NCBI GenBank assembly: GCA_029959085.1
Contig: JARWIR010000002.1
Location: forward strand, 42,900,233-42,964,232
DNA from: Nemophila menziesii
Lineage: Eukaryota; Streptophyta; Magnoliopsida; Boraginales; Hydrophyllaceae
Reading direction: 5' to 3'
Length of the DNA stretch: 64,000 bases
A program made the translations under genes and the position numbers. Within the stretch, counting starts at the first letter, position 1; every line of letters begins with the position of its first letter. Of this stretch, positions 11,800-23,214 are shown piece after piece. The notes under the pieces were generated by a model. That model ran no database searches. It saw only the letters and a program-made list of their open reading frames with translations, and was not told the origin of the DNA.

Positions 11800-14700
11800 A
11801 ATGTTGGAGGTATACGAAAGGATTAGTTGACTAAAACTAACATAATAACTTTTGTATTTATTATAGAGATGTATAAACGATTAATCGGCTTAACTAAAAA
11901 TGTTTTGAAAATATGTGTATGACAAACATGCCATATAAGAGTGAAGGTTTTGTGACAATATTAGGGAAGAGTAAGTGAACTAATAAAGAAACATTAGAGA
12001 AATAATTATTGAAAGTAGAGACTAACGTAATGCATGCAAAGATCGAAGTAGTTTGTATTGCTAAATAGGTCGTGTAATCTAAATGTGAGCGTTGTCTAGA
12101 AAATAAAACACCACCATATTTTGTTATTAAAATTCCACTTACTATACATACTTTGTTGAAATTTTACAATTTAACATACTTATATTATTTATTATATAGA
12201 GGATTATTTTGTGATCTACTAATAATGTGTCTTATATGAACATGTTTGATATTAGGTGTTTGCTAAAATATTGAATCCCCTACAAATATTAGTATATTTA
12301 TCTTAAATATTCAAATTATATATATGAATACGTAAAAATGAAATCATAATACATATGAGGTATCACATCAAGACCATTATTTCTTTTGTTTCTTTTGCTT
12401 TGTTTCTATACATGAGGAGGTTAAATGGATGATAATTTGGATTTTCAAGTAAAGATCATCAAAATTTTTACCTCGACCACCATAAAAATCAAAAGGACTA
12501 GCAATTTCTCTTTTTCGATGGTATTAGATTTTTTTTACCACGTTTATCCACTTTGATGACCACAAAAAGATTCTAATTTGCTGGACTTTAAAATAAATCA
12601 AAACTCTAATCCAATAGAAAATTTGAATTCCATTTACATGTCTAGATTCTGAAACCCAACATCACTACTAGAATGACTAGCTCTAGCAGTTTCTAGTATT
12701 GGTATATAAAACTCGATACAGTAAAAAATATGAATGATCAAAATTGAAGTAAAATAATATAAAACATAAAGATAAAGAGTAGCTAACACGTATTTTATAG
12801 ATACATGTCGGTAGTTCTTTTTTAATGAGTAAAGTGATATACCATTGACATACATATTTGATAATCATATCGAATAACGTTTAGTGGGTTAATATATTTA
12901 AGTATTAAATACATGTAAACCTTTGACATGAGATCATCTTTCTAATTTCATGTGTACTTTTTGTGCTTACACACTACACTACTAGTTTTATAAATTACTA
13001 CTCAAACAAATATTGAATAAATCAAAGTATTTTTGTAACAATGCGTGAGTCAAGATAATTTTTATAACATTTTGCTAAATATTTTGAGCACTACGAAGTT
13101 GTAAGATTATAACATATGCATTAAATACTCAACCAATGTGATATAACTAATGAAAAAATATGTATATTAGGTCATTCATCAATCGGTGGTAATCAACACA
13201 TAACATAATTTATTATCTAATTATATTTGACATTATTACAATATTTTATGATAATATGGAGTTATAATGATAGAGGAAGTACATGTGTTATTCTTTACCA
13301 TGTTTTTCGTTAAGAGTAACTTGAGATTATATGGTTGTTAGATGCCAATTATATTAGTAATAATTGCTAGCCAGTTAAATCAACGATAACTACCAAAAAC
13401 CAAGAATAATATTGTTATATACCACAAAATATAAATTATTTTTATGTTGTAAAAAATATTTTAATCGATGGAGTCCTCTAAATATAAGATTGAGGAGCCA
13501 AATTAAATGTATCAATATAATTACTAGGAAAACATATTTCATTATTAAATGTTCCTTATTTTCATGATCCTAATTGATAGGCCTAAAAATATCTTAATCC
13601 CTAGACCCTAGACCACAATACACTTAGACAATAATTGCACCTCACCTACCATTAATAAGCTTGATCCGTTATTCAGGGTTAGGACATTCCATGAGCGAAA
13701 GTGTAGAAAAAACTTCCGACTTGGTAAAAAAGCACCCACACGTCTCTAACTCAATAGAAAGGATTACTGGACTAAATATTTTTTATGGTCTCGTTGTTTT
13801 TTGTTAGCATCAATCATGCAATCAACCCTGCATAAAGAATTTCATGCTCAATACCATTAAATAGTTAAATAAAGGGATTCCTTGTAATTAAATGATAATC
13901 ATTGTATAGAGAAATGTTCTTTTTAATAAATTTTAAAGTTCTATGATTTAAGATTAATAGAGTTTGATTTTCAAACATGAAGGCCAATATTATTAATTAG
14001 GAAACCAACTAAAATATTTGAAGAGAGAAAAATAACATGTATGAAAAGCTCATCATTACGGTTAATAAGCCCTTATCGTTTATTCTTACCAGAAGTTTTT
14101 TGAGAAGTATCAAGCAACTTTAAAGTACTTTGAGCTTAATTAATGCTATAATTGTATCATCTTGGGGTTCAATGTCTCCTGACCTTCAAATGCGATATAA
14201 ATCTTGCATAGATTAATCATCATCTTAAGAAAATGTATTGGTAAACAGGTAGGGCTATAAGATAACATATATTTAAGAAAATGGTCAAGTCCGAAAAAAA
14301 GCACAAAATTTATGATTGACACATATTCTTAATTTGATTGATATTATGAGTTAAGTTTATAATTTACATGAAGTGTGATCATGATGAGTTACTGAAATTT
14401 CTATTTCTCTTTGAGATTCAAAATTTATTGGACAATATTATAGGGGCATATGGATTGGAATTTTTTTAGTTTGAATAAATGTCTACTTGCACATAAGAAA
14501 CCTTGAAGAAAGCCTATAAAATAGAGAGAATAATGTTGATCATAATGATGTTGGATGATTGTTTTTTTAGAATAAGGATTTATAATAGACCAATAAAACA
14601 TACCATGATAAATAATATATATAATTTAGGTTAGAATCCGTGGATATCTATGTTATTTACTACATATTAAGTAATAGTAGAATATAAAATATATAAGCAT

Positions 14701-15329
14701 ATCTTATAGTTTTCTTACCTTAGTTTTTTGTGAGAGGTACATAATATATTTTTATATATAAAATAACACTTAAATTTTGATAATTAGAAAAATGGTGTTC
14801 GAACTTAGAAGTGGCGACTAAGTTGAGTGAGGGGGAGAGAGAGAGGGAGAAACTTTGGACACAAACTATTTAGGTTCTATAAATAAAATTAATTATATAC
14901 ATAAGTAATTTTGGGTCTATTTTTGGGATGGAAAGTGGACTTAGTAATATAATTAAAAAAGAACATTTGATAGTATAGTTTGACTGATCATTTGGGTGAT
15001 GAGTTGGATAGTCAATTAAATTTTATTTTTTAAGTATACATGGTTGAATTTGTATGTTTTATAATTCTTGTCAGGCTTATATTGAAAAGAAGGAAATAAA
15101 TTTTTACATTTCTTACTAATTGTATAAATATGAAAAAAATTATTTATTTATTAATTTTAAATTTAGTGTACTACAATAGGTACCGGTTATATGAGTATTT
15201 CAAAGAATAGTTAATGAAAATAAATTTTCGCTAGTCTATCACATAGAATAAGTTACATAGTACAACAAGTCAAAGGTAGATCATGAGGCTAGAAATATCT
15301 CAAGAATCATTACAAAAATTTTGAGATAG
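11800..15329. other. Segment right part, no gene recognised
   Basis: AT-rich, and copied at 28710-32222. One - strand frame at 12634-12855 (copy at 29556-29777) keeps its last 20 residues unchanged between copies (a stretch near ETARASHSSSDVGFQNLDM), preceded by an AG that could be an acceptor (ATACTAG|AAACTG). The remainder is hydrophobic low-complexity sequence typical of translated AT-rich DNA. An exon is possible but not shown. Nothing else is seen. Confidence 0.4.
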
Positions 15330-16070
15330 AATCCATTTTAATTTACTTAATTTATTAAAGTTAGGCATACTTTCCTAATAACAAATGGATAATTTTTTTA
15401 TCGCATATGCTGTGAAAACAATATATTATACATAGGATAATGTAATGCCCATCCAAGTTTCTAGAAAACTTTAGAGTGCATATTCCTTATTTCATAATTT
15501 TGATTTCTTTATTTTAACAACTCGTAATTCTTTTTCTTATTCCGAAGTTAACAAATATAAATATATCCTTTCACTGATTATTTACACAACTCATATTCAC
15601 TTTTCTTCTTAGATTTTCAATTTTGTCTAAACCTTAGTAAAACCAAACACTCATTCTAAAATAGTATTAGATAATTTTAATAATAATTAAAAATTTTATT
15701 AACAAAAGATTTAAATAATTTTCTTTTATAGTAGAGATAAAATAATTGTTATCAATGAATAGAGGAAGCAATCTACAACTAAATTCTATTGATAAAGACA
15801 ACAAAATAATTAAAATCTATTAGGGTCAATTATTAATCACTTAGGAAAACTAAAAAATGATGTATAACATTGAAGAATTTAAATAAGCTTAATATATGAC
15901 ATTATTGATCTTCTGGTAGTAAACTTTATTAACAACAAACTCCATTATCAGGTACATTCTTACTATAATGTTCAATGATGAGGAGACGAGGTCAAGAAGA
16001 CAACAGAAACCCCAAGTCAAAGCAAAATTTGAGCTTAAAACCACTTTGAGAAGTGTAGCGTTTGGTAGAT

Positions 16071-16205
16071 ATAGAACATCCGCTAGAGAACCGTACCTTT
16101 ATGGTAAACGGTCACAGATTGAAGATATACCATGGAGGTGAAGATACCAATCGCTCGGAAGATCCACATCCCCGGGAGGTCATGTATCTCCTCGAGACTA
16201 CTTAG
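16071..16205 (+). pseudogene. Gypsy integrase C-terminal remnant (E0)
   Basis: The + frame reads FMVNGHRLKIYHGGE and ends in TAG at 16203-16205. This resembles the tail that follows the integrase core in Athila/Tat polyproteins (a VNGxRLKxYxGG-type motif). Its 5' side is cut at the junction with segment copy 2. The sequence just after it (from about 16214, AGCTTAACGACGTTA) is shared with the - strand element E2 at about 47255-47280, which places both in the same element family. Confidence 0.6.
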
Positions 16206-16438
16206 AAGCGTGAGATAACCCGTCAAGCTTAACGACGTTATACAAAAGCCAATTCTTTGTATATTAGCTGAGTTTTTAAATTTTCGCAATGTAAAATTGT
16301 TTGATTTTCGTAATTTTAGTGTCTATTATTAAGAAATGAGGAAGGGTAGTTGTTTTTGATGATTTCAGGGGTAAAAAGGTCACGAGTTTGGAGTCGATAA
16401 GGCAAAAATAAGAGAAAAATAGGTTGGATGTCCAAGAG

Positions 16439-16900
16439 AAACCGGGTACCCGGTTTCGCAAAAACCGGGAACCCGGTTTTGGAGCTGGTACCAACCTTAT
16501 ACACACAACACTTGGCGTTTTGGTTCACGACACAGCGTCGGAACCGGGAACCCGGATTTTTAAAACCGGGAACACGGTTTTGGTGCTGTGACTTTTGAAA
16601 ATCTCTGACCCAGCGTTTTAGTGGCTTGCGTTTTGTTGCGTTTTGATTCGCGCCATCGACAGAAAACCGGGAACTCGCATTTGGCAAATCCGGGTACCCG
16701 GTTTCGGAGCTGGGACTTTTGGATTTTCTTTGACCCGGCGTCTTGGGAGGTTGCGTCTTGGAGCGTCAAGGCTCGTGCCTTGGGGTCCAGCGTCTTGGTG
16801 CGTATTGAGGAAAAAAATAAAAAAATAAAGTAATTTTTCCGCGCCGTCACAGCGACGCGGAACCGGGTACCCGGATTTTCGAAACCGGGAACCCGGTTTT
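16439..16900. repeat. GC-rich palindrome cluster (unit 1)
   Basis: At least seven copies or near-copies of CCGGG(T/A)ACCCGG lie in about 460 bases, the first being the perfect 18-base palindrome AAACCGGGTACCCGGTTT at 16439. Spacing is irregular. The intervening sequence is also GC- and CpG-rich (GACCCAGCGTTTT, GCGTCTTGG), in sharp contrast to the AT-rich surroundings. Equivalent clusters lie at 19411-19877 and 22384-22830, and on the - strand in E2 at about 46718-47062. Confidence 0.85.
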
Positions 16901-17289
16901 GAAGCTGTGATGTCGGTTTTTGGGTGTTTAACCTAGTTTTCTTAGCCTCTTCTGCAAGTTTTTACCTAAAACGCACCAATAGCCTCCCCATCTCTGAAAA
17001 TCATCATTGAAACCATTATATATCATCAAATCCTACCCTCTTTCACCACAAAAACACAAGATCAACTCACCTCCTCTCCAAAATAACATCAAATCCTTAG
17101 TTTTTCCCAAAATTTTTCTTCACCCAATCCTTAAATTAAACCAAATTCCTTCTTCTCCCATCCAAATTGAACAATACCCATATCATATTCCACCTTGTTC
17201 TACAATTCCTAAGCCTCAAAACATCAAATTTCTAAACTTTTTCTCTAAGTTTCTCCTTATTTTATGTTTTGAGTTTGGGGTGGAAAGAG

Positions 17290-18609
17290 ATGACCAACAG
17301 AACCGGTGATTTCCGAAGAACTGCTCCTAGAAGGAAAACCACCATTGGTGGTTCCCAAGACTAAGCTATTGAGATTCCTGATTCGCGTCCTAAACGAAAA
17401 ATTGACGAAGTTAAGCTTGATCCCAAGAGAATAGAAATCACAGGTCAAAAGAGAAGATTAATTGATGAGCCAGAAAGTGAGAAGGAACAAGAAGAGGTAA
17501 TTGAGAAGAACATTGAGGATGAAACTGAACAAGAGGTTCCGGAAGTGCCAGTTCAACAGAAACCTCCGCGTATGAAGATGTGGGCCCACAAGCCTAAGAG
17601 GGTTTATACTTGTTGGAATACTCAGGTTCGTGAAAGAATTGAATTTTTGAAGTTTGGTGAGGAGACAAATTTTCCCAAGGGTATTATGAGTAGTGAACAC
17701 AAGGAATATGCTGTGACTTGTGGTAAGTTTGGTTGGAAAGAATTACAAGAAAGGAAGCTTGAGTTTATTCCTACTTTTGTGCGAGAATTTTATGAAGGTT
17801 AAGCTACCTCCCGTGACGCAATTGACATCCACAAAAAGGTAGTTCCTTTCTCTGTTGAACGTATTCGGAAATCCTTGAAATTACCAAACTTTTCTGGAAC
17901 ATGTCTTTTCCAAGAAACTCTTAATGACCCTTCTTTCGATTTTGAATCCCTTTGGGGGACCGTGCTTGTTAATGGGGCTAGCCCAATTCCTGAAGGTAAA
18001 AGATATACTGGACAGTTTTACAGCAGTAGTTTGACACCTCGTGCGAAGGTTTGGTCTCGTTTCATAATACCCACTTTCTTTGGTATTAAGCACACTTCCG
18101 AGTTGAAGAAAGAGCATGTAATTGTTATTAAGTGTATTTTGGAGGAGACACCATTTGATGTTTCTAAGATTATTTACGATACAAACATGGAGTTCGCGAA
18201 ATCCCTAATGAAACAACAAAATCTCAAGTTCCCTTGCACTATTACTCAGTTGTGTCTAGACGCAAAGATCCCGCGTAAGAACGCAGATATTGACATTGTT
18301 TCAGTTGGTGTGAGTATAGTATTGAGCACGATCAAGAATATCCATTAGGAAGCAACACGAGCTACCAAAAGTCCTAGAACTCCTCTTTCAAAGAAAGCGA
18401 AGACGGTTCCTGAGTTGGAATCAAAGATTCAGGTGCTGGAAGAGAATCAAGAGAAGATGATTGCTACCTAGGGAAACGTTACAAAAGAATTGGACCTTCT
18501 TCGAAATTTGATCTTAGGCGTAAATACACTTCAAAACGCGATTTATGATGCTGTTACGCGAGATAAAGGTCCAGAACGCAACACCGGTAACCAGCCACGC
18601 GCTGGTTAA
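17290..18609 (+). pseudogene. Env-position ORF of Athila-like element, unit 1
   Basis: The frame from ATG 17290 to TAA 18607-18609 spans 440 codons, as in units 2 and 3. It is broken by in-frame stops at codon 25 (GAC TAA GCT), near 17800 (GGT TAA), at 18346 (CAT TAG) and at about 18469 (ACC TAG). The middle (LTPRAKVWSRFIIPTF, followed by a KKEHV..IKCILEE stretch) resembles the 'putative plant transposon protein' domain seen in extra ORFs of Athila/Tat elements. The C-terminal third is charged and heptad-like. No signal peptide or transmembrane span is visible, so 'env' describes position only. Confidence 0.7.
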
Positions 18610-18671
18610 GATACGTTTTCTAAACCTTCCTCTTAGTGTAGATTAGTTTAAATGCTTTATTGAGTCTTTTC

Positions 18672-18691
18672 GAGTCGTGGGGACACGACTC
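18672..18691 (+). promoter_or_regulatory. Conserved perfect hairpin after the env-position ORF (unit 1)
   Basis: GAGTCGTGGGGACACGACTC is an 8-bp stem with a GGGA loop, 62 bases after the ORF stop. The 3' arm overlaps a second possible stem (ACTCA TTTT TGAGT), so the two pairings would exclude each other. Exact copies are at 21645-21664 and 24597-24616, and on the - strand in E2 at 44322-44341. E1 (57156-57175) has one changed base in the 3' arm. The role is unknown; an RNA signal is an inference. Confidence 0.6.
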
Positions 18692-20262
18692 ATTTTTGAG
18701 TTTGTGGTGGGGTTCGTTGCCTCATCCCAGTTTTTATGTGTTATTTGTTTTATTTGCTTTCAATAAATGAATTTTCGGAGTTGCGTTTGACTGTAGAAAT
18801 TTTTAAATATCCCTTTAAGCAGACTTTTGATGAATCGATGATAGTAAATAGTGGACTTTAGGGATTGATATAAAACGCATATAGAATTGCATGCAAACAT
18901 AGGTAATTAATAGGAAAATTAATGAACAATGCAAATGAAGTAACCTTGTACTTAAGGAATATGTTTGGTGTGTAGAACGTGAAATCCTAATTAGTAGAGA
19001 ACCCACATAGATATGAACTAAAGACAAGCTATGTACTTAGGAAAATTATAGGGGCAGTTCTTTATAAGCCATTTGTGCCTTTTTAGCCTTCTATCCCTTG
19101 TATTAATTATTATCTGTCTTAGCCCACTTTGATCCTTTAGCCTTTTTCTTTGTAACCACGATATAAGCCATTATCCCTTAGATTATTAGGCATTACCATA
19201 TGACCTGCACTTGAATCACAATCCTGAGACATGTCTCGAGCTTGAGTTTGGGGTGGTGGGTCCACTTATGGGGAATTTATTGGGTAGGGATTGATGTGCT
19301 TTGTATTGTAGCACAATTGCAGATGATAAATACTTGTAACCCTTTGCCGGGAATGAATAAAAATGAAAAAGAAAGAAAAAAATGAAAAATTTCGAAAAAT
19401 CATACAGTAGAAACCGGGTACCCGGTTTCGCAAAAATCGGGAGCCCGGTTTTGGAGCTGGTACCAACCTTATACACAAAACACTTGGCGTTTTGGTTCAC
19501 GACACAGCGTCGGAACCGGGAACCCGGATTTTTGAAACCGGGAACCCGGTTTTGGTGCTGTGACTTTTAAAAATCTCTAACCCAGCATTTTGGTAGCTTG
19601 CGTTTTGTTGCGTTTTGATTCGTGCCATCGATAGAAAACCGGGAACCCGCATTTGGCAAAACCGGGTACCCGGTTTCGGAGCTGGGACTTTTGGATTTCT
19701 CTGACCCGGCGTCTTGGGAGGTTACGTCTTGGTGCGTCATGGCTCGCGCCTTGCGGTCCAGCGTCTTGGTGCGTATTGAGGAAAAAAAAATAAAAAAATT
19801 AAGTAATTTTTCCGCGCGGTCACAGCGACGCGGAACCGGGTACCCGGATTTTTGAAACCGGGAACCCGGTTTTGTAGCTGTGATGTCGGTTTTTGGGTGT
19901 TTAACCTAGTTTTCTTAGCCTCTTCTGCAAGTTTTTACCTAAAACGCACCAATAGCCTCCCCATCTCTGAATATCATCATTGAAACCATTATATATCATC
20001 AAATCCTACCCTCTTTCAACACAAAAACACAAGATCAACACACCTCCTCTCCAAAATAACATCAAATCCTTAGTTTTTCCCAAGATTTTTCTTCACCCAA
20101 TCCTTAAATTAAACCAAATTCCTTCTTCTCCCATCCAAATTGAACAATACCCATCTCATATTCCACCTAGTTCATCAATTCCTAAGCCTCAAAACATCAA
20201 ATTTCTAAACTTTTTCTCTAAGTTTCTCCTAATTTGAAGTTTTGAGTTTGGGGTGGAAAGAG

Positions 20263-21582
20263 ATGACCAACAGAACCGGTGATTTCCGAAGAACTGCTCC
20301 TAGAAGGAAAACCACCATAGGTGGTTCCCAAGACCAAGCTATTGAGATTCCTGGTTCGCGTCCTAAACGAAAAATTGATGAAGTTAAGCTTGATCCCAAG
20401 AGAATAGAAATCACAAGTCAAGAGAGAAGATTAATTGATAAGCCAGAAAGTGAGAAGGAACAAGAAGAGGTAATTGAGAAGAACATTGAGGATGAAACTG
20501 AACAAGAGTTTCCGGAAGTGCCAGTTCAACAGAAAACTCCGCGTATGATGATGTGGGCCCACAAGCCTAAGAGGGTTTATACTTGTTGGAATACTCAAGT
20601 TCGTGAAAGAATTGAATTTTTGAAGTTTGGTGAGGAGACAAATTTTCCTAAGGGTATTATGAGTAGTGAACACAAGGAACATGCTGTGACTTGTGGTAAG
20701 TTTGGTTGGAATGAATTACAAGAAAGGACGCTTGAGTTTATTCCTACTTTTGTGCGAGAATTTTATGAAGGTTTAGCTACCTCCCGTGACGGAATTGACA
20801 TCCGCAAAAAGGTAGTTCCTTTCTCTGTTGAACGTATTCGGAAATCCTTGAAATTACCAAACTTTTCTGGAACATGTCTTTTCCAAAAAACTCTTAATGA
20901 CCCTTCTTTCGATTTTGAATCCCTTTGGGGGACCGTGCTTGTTAATGGGGCTAGCCCAATTCCTGAAGGTGAAAGATATCCTGGACAGTTTTACAGCAGT
21001 AGTTTGACACCTCGTGCGAAGGTTTGGTCTCGTTTCATAATACCCACTTTCTTTGGTATTAAGCACACTTCCGAGTTGAAGAAAGAGCATGTAATTTTTA
21101 TTAAGTGTATTTTGGAGGAGACACCATTTGATGTTTCTAAGATTATTTACGATACAAACATGGAGTTCGCGAAATCCCCAATGAAACAACAAAATCTCAA
21201 GTTCCCTTGCACTATTACTCAGTTGTGTCTAGACGCAAAGATCTCGCGTAAGAACGCAGATATTGACATTGTTTCAGTTGGTGTGAGTATAGCATTGAGC
21301 ACGATCAAGAATATCCATGAGGAAGCAACACGAGCTACCTAAAGTCCTAGAACTCCTCTTTCAAAGAAAGCGAAGACGGTTCCTGAGTTTGAATCAAAGA
21401 TTCAGGTGCTGGAAGAGAATCAAGAGAAGATGATTGCTACCTTGGGAAACGTTACAAAAGAATTGGACCTTCTTCGAAATTTGATCTTAGGCGTAAATAC
21501 ACTTCAAAACGCGATTTATGATGCTGTTACACGAGATAAAGGTCCAGAACGCAACACCGGTAACCAGCCACGCGCTGGTTAA
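20263..21582 (+). pseudogene. Env-position ORF of Athila-like element, unit 2 (least damaged)
   Basis: This is open from ATG 20263 for 359 codons to a TAA at 21340-21342, where units 1 and 3 have AAA in this reading. The alignable frame then continues to 21582. Parts in order: a basic, Arg/Lys-rich N-terminus (residues 1-60), an acidic Glu-rich linker (60-90), the plant-transposon-type domain (about 100-330, with WNTQVRERIEF, FVREFY and LTPRAKVWSRF), and a C-terminal segment beyond the stop that looks like a coiled coil. TGAGTTTGGGGTGG lies 7 bases upstream of the ATG. The function of this protein class is unknown to me. Confidence 0.7.
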
Positions 21583-21644
21583 GATACGTTTTCTAAACCT
21601 TCCTCTTAGTGTAGATTAGTTTAAATGCTTTATTGAATCTTTTC

Positions 21645-21664
21645 GAGTCGTGGGGACACGACTC
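21645..21664 (+). promoter_or_regulatory. Conserved hairpin, unit 2
   Basis: An identical 20-base inverted repeat, again 62 bases after the end of the ORF frame, followed by ATTTTTGAGTTTGGGGTGGGG. See the unit 1 entry for the alternative pairing. Confidence 0.6.
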
Positions 21665-23214
21665 ATTTTTGAGTTTGGGGTGGGGTTCGTTGCCTCATCC
21701 CAGTTTTTATGTGTTATTTGTTTTATTTGCTTTCAATAAATGAATTTTCGGAGTTGCGTTTGACTGTAGAAATTTTTAAATATCCCTTTAATCATACTTT
21801 TGATGAATCGATGATAGTAAATAGTGGACTTTAGGGATTGATATAAAACGCATATAGAATTGCATGCAAACATAGGTAATTAATAGGAAAAATTAATGAA
21901 CAATGCAAATGAAGTAAGCTTATAATTAAGGAATATGTTTGGTGTGTAGAACGTGAAATCCTAATTAGTAGAGAACCCACATAGATATGAACTAAAGACA
22001 AGCTATGTACTTAGGAAAATGACAGGGGCAGTTCTTTGTTAGCCATTTGTGCCTTTTTAGCCTTCTATCCCTTGTATTAATTATTATCCGTCTTAGACCA
22101 CTTTGAGCCTTTAGCCTTTTTCTTTGTAGCCACGATATAAGCCATTATCCCTTAGATTATTAGGCATTACCATATGACCCGCACTTGAATCACAATCCTG
22201 AGACATGTCTCGAGCTTGAGTTTGGGGTGGTGGGTCCACTTATGGGGAATTTATTGGGTAGGGATTGATGTGCTTTGTATTGTAGCACAATTGCAGATGA
22301 TAAATACTTGTAACCCTTTGCCGGGAATGAAGAAAAATGAAAAGAAAGAAAAAAATGAAAAATTTCGAAAAATCATACAGTAGAAACCGGGTACCCGGTT
22401 TCGCAAAAATCGGGAACCCGGTTTTGGAGCTGGTACCAACCTTATACACACAACACTTGGCGTTTTGGTTCACGACACAGCGTCGGAACCGGGAACCCGG
22501 TTTTAGTGCTGTGACTTTTAAAAATCTCTGACCCAGCATTTTGGTGGCTTGCGTTTTGTTGCGTTTTGATTCGCGCCATCGATAGAAAACTGGGAACCCG
22601 CATTTGGCAAAACCGGGTACCCGGTTTCGGAGCTGGGACTTTTGGATTTTCTCTGACCCGGCGTCTTGGGAGGTTGCGTCTTGGTGCGTCATGGCTCGCG
22701 CCTTGGGGTCCAGCGTCTTGGTGCGTATTGAGGAAAAAAAAATTAAAAAATTAAGTAATTTTTCCGCGCGGTCACAGCGACGTGGAACCGGGTACCCGGA
22801 TTTTCGAAACCGGGAACCCGGTTTTGAAGCTGTGATGTCGGTTTTTGGGTGTTTAACCTAGTTTTCTTAGCCTCTTCTGCAAGTTTTTACCTAAAACGCA
22901 CCAATAGCCTCCCCATCTCTGAATATCATCATTGAAACCATTATATATCATCAAATCCTACCATCTTTCAACACAAAAACACAAGATCAACTCACCTCCT
23001 CTCCAAAATAACATCAAATCCTTAGTTTTTCCCAAGATTTTTCTTCACCTAATCCTTAGATTAAACCAAATTCCTTCTTCTCCAATCCAAATTGAACAAT
23101 ACCCATATCATATTCCACCTAGTTCTTCAATTCCTAAGCCTCAAAACATCAAATTTCTAAACTTTTTCTCTAAGTTTCTCCTTATTTGAAGTTTTGAGTT
23201 TGGGGTGGAAAGAG

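Larger units (their letters stand above)
1..15329. repeat. Tandem segmental duplication, copy 1 (about 15.3 kb)
   Basis: The sequence beginning AATCCATTTTAATTTACTTA at position 1 recurs at 15330 and 32223, and the part from about 10663 to 15329 recurs at 27571-32222 directly upstream of the next start. The order is therefore copy 1, copy 2, copy 3 head to tail. Copies look roughly 95-97% identical by eye, with scattered small indels; for example, copy 2 lacks about 45 bases present near 13880. The left edge is unknown because the window may begin inside the unit. Positions 8400-10662 occur only in this copy, because copies 2 and 3 lost them. Confidence 0.9.
16439..19410 (+). repeat. Cassette repeat unit 1
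   Basis: First of three tandem units (starts at 16439, 19411 and 22384; a fourth junction motif lies at 25337). It contains the GC-rich palindrome spacer (16439-16900), a proline-rich-looking leader, the env-position ORF (17290-18609), the post-ORF hairpin (18672-18691) and non-coding sequence. It is the most diverged of the three by eye. Confidence 0.9.
19411..22383 (+). repeat. Cassette repeat unit 2
   Basis: The second tandem unit, with the same internal order as unit 1. The unit 1/unit 2 join sits exactly in the palindrome: CAGTAG plus AAACCGGG is what precedes the 3' palindrome at 25331, while TACCCGGTTTCGCAAAAA is what follows the 5' palindrome at 16447. Confidence 0.9.

Noticed and set aside
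12634..12855. - strand frame kept in both segment copies (also 29556-29777)
   Set aside because: Only its last 20 residues look gene-like and no neighbouring exon is recognisable, so it is mentioned in the intergenic entry but not called a gene.
16276..16850. Overlapping Arg/Pro/Gly-rich frames on both strands (repeats such as NRVPGF)
   Set aside because: These are translations of the GC-rich palindromes. The same peptide on both strands is expected from palindromic DNA.
17007..17309. Pro/Ile/Lys-rich frame upstream of each env-position ORF (also near 19980 and 22932)
   Set aside because: Repeated only because the unit is repeated. It is leader sequence before the ATG with no domain.
17290..18609. 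True viral envelope protein in the env-position ORF
   Set aside because: No signal peptide, membrane span or Cys pattern is visible. The name describes position in the element only.
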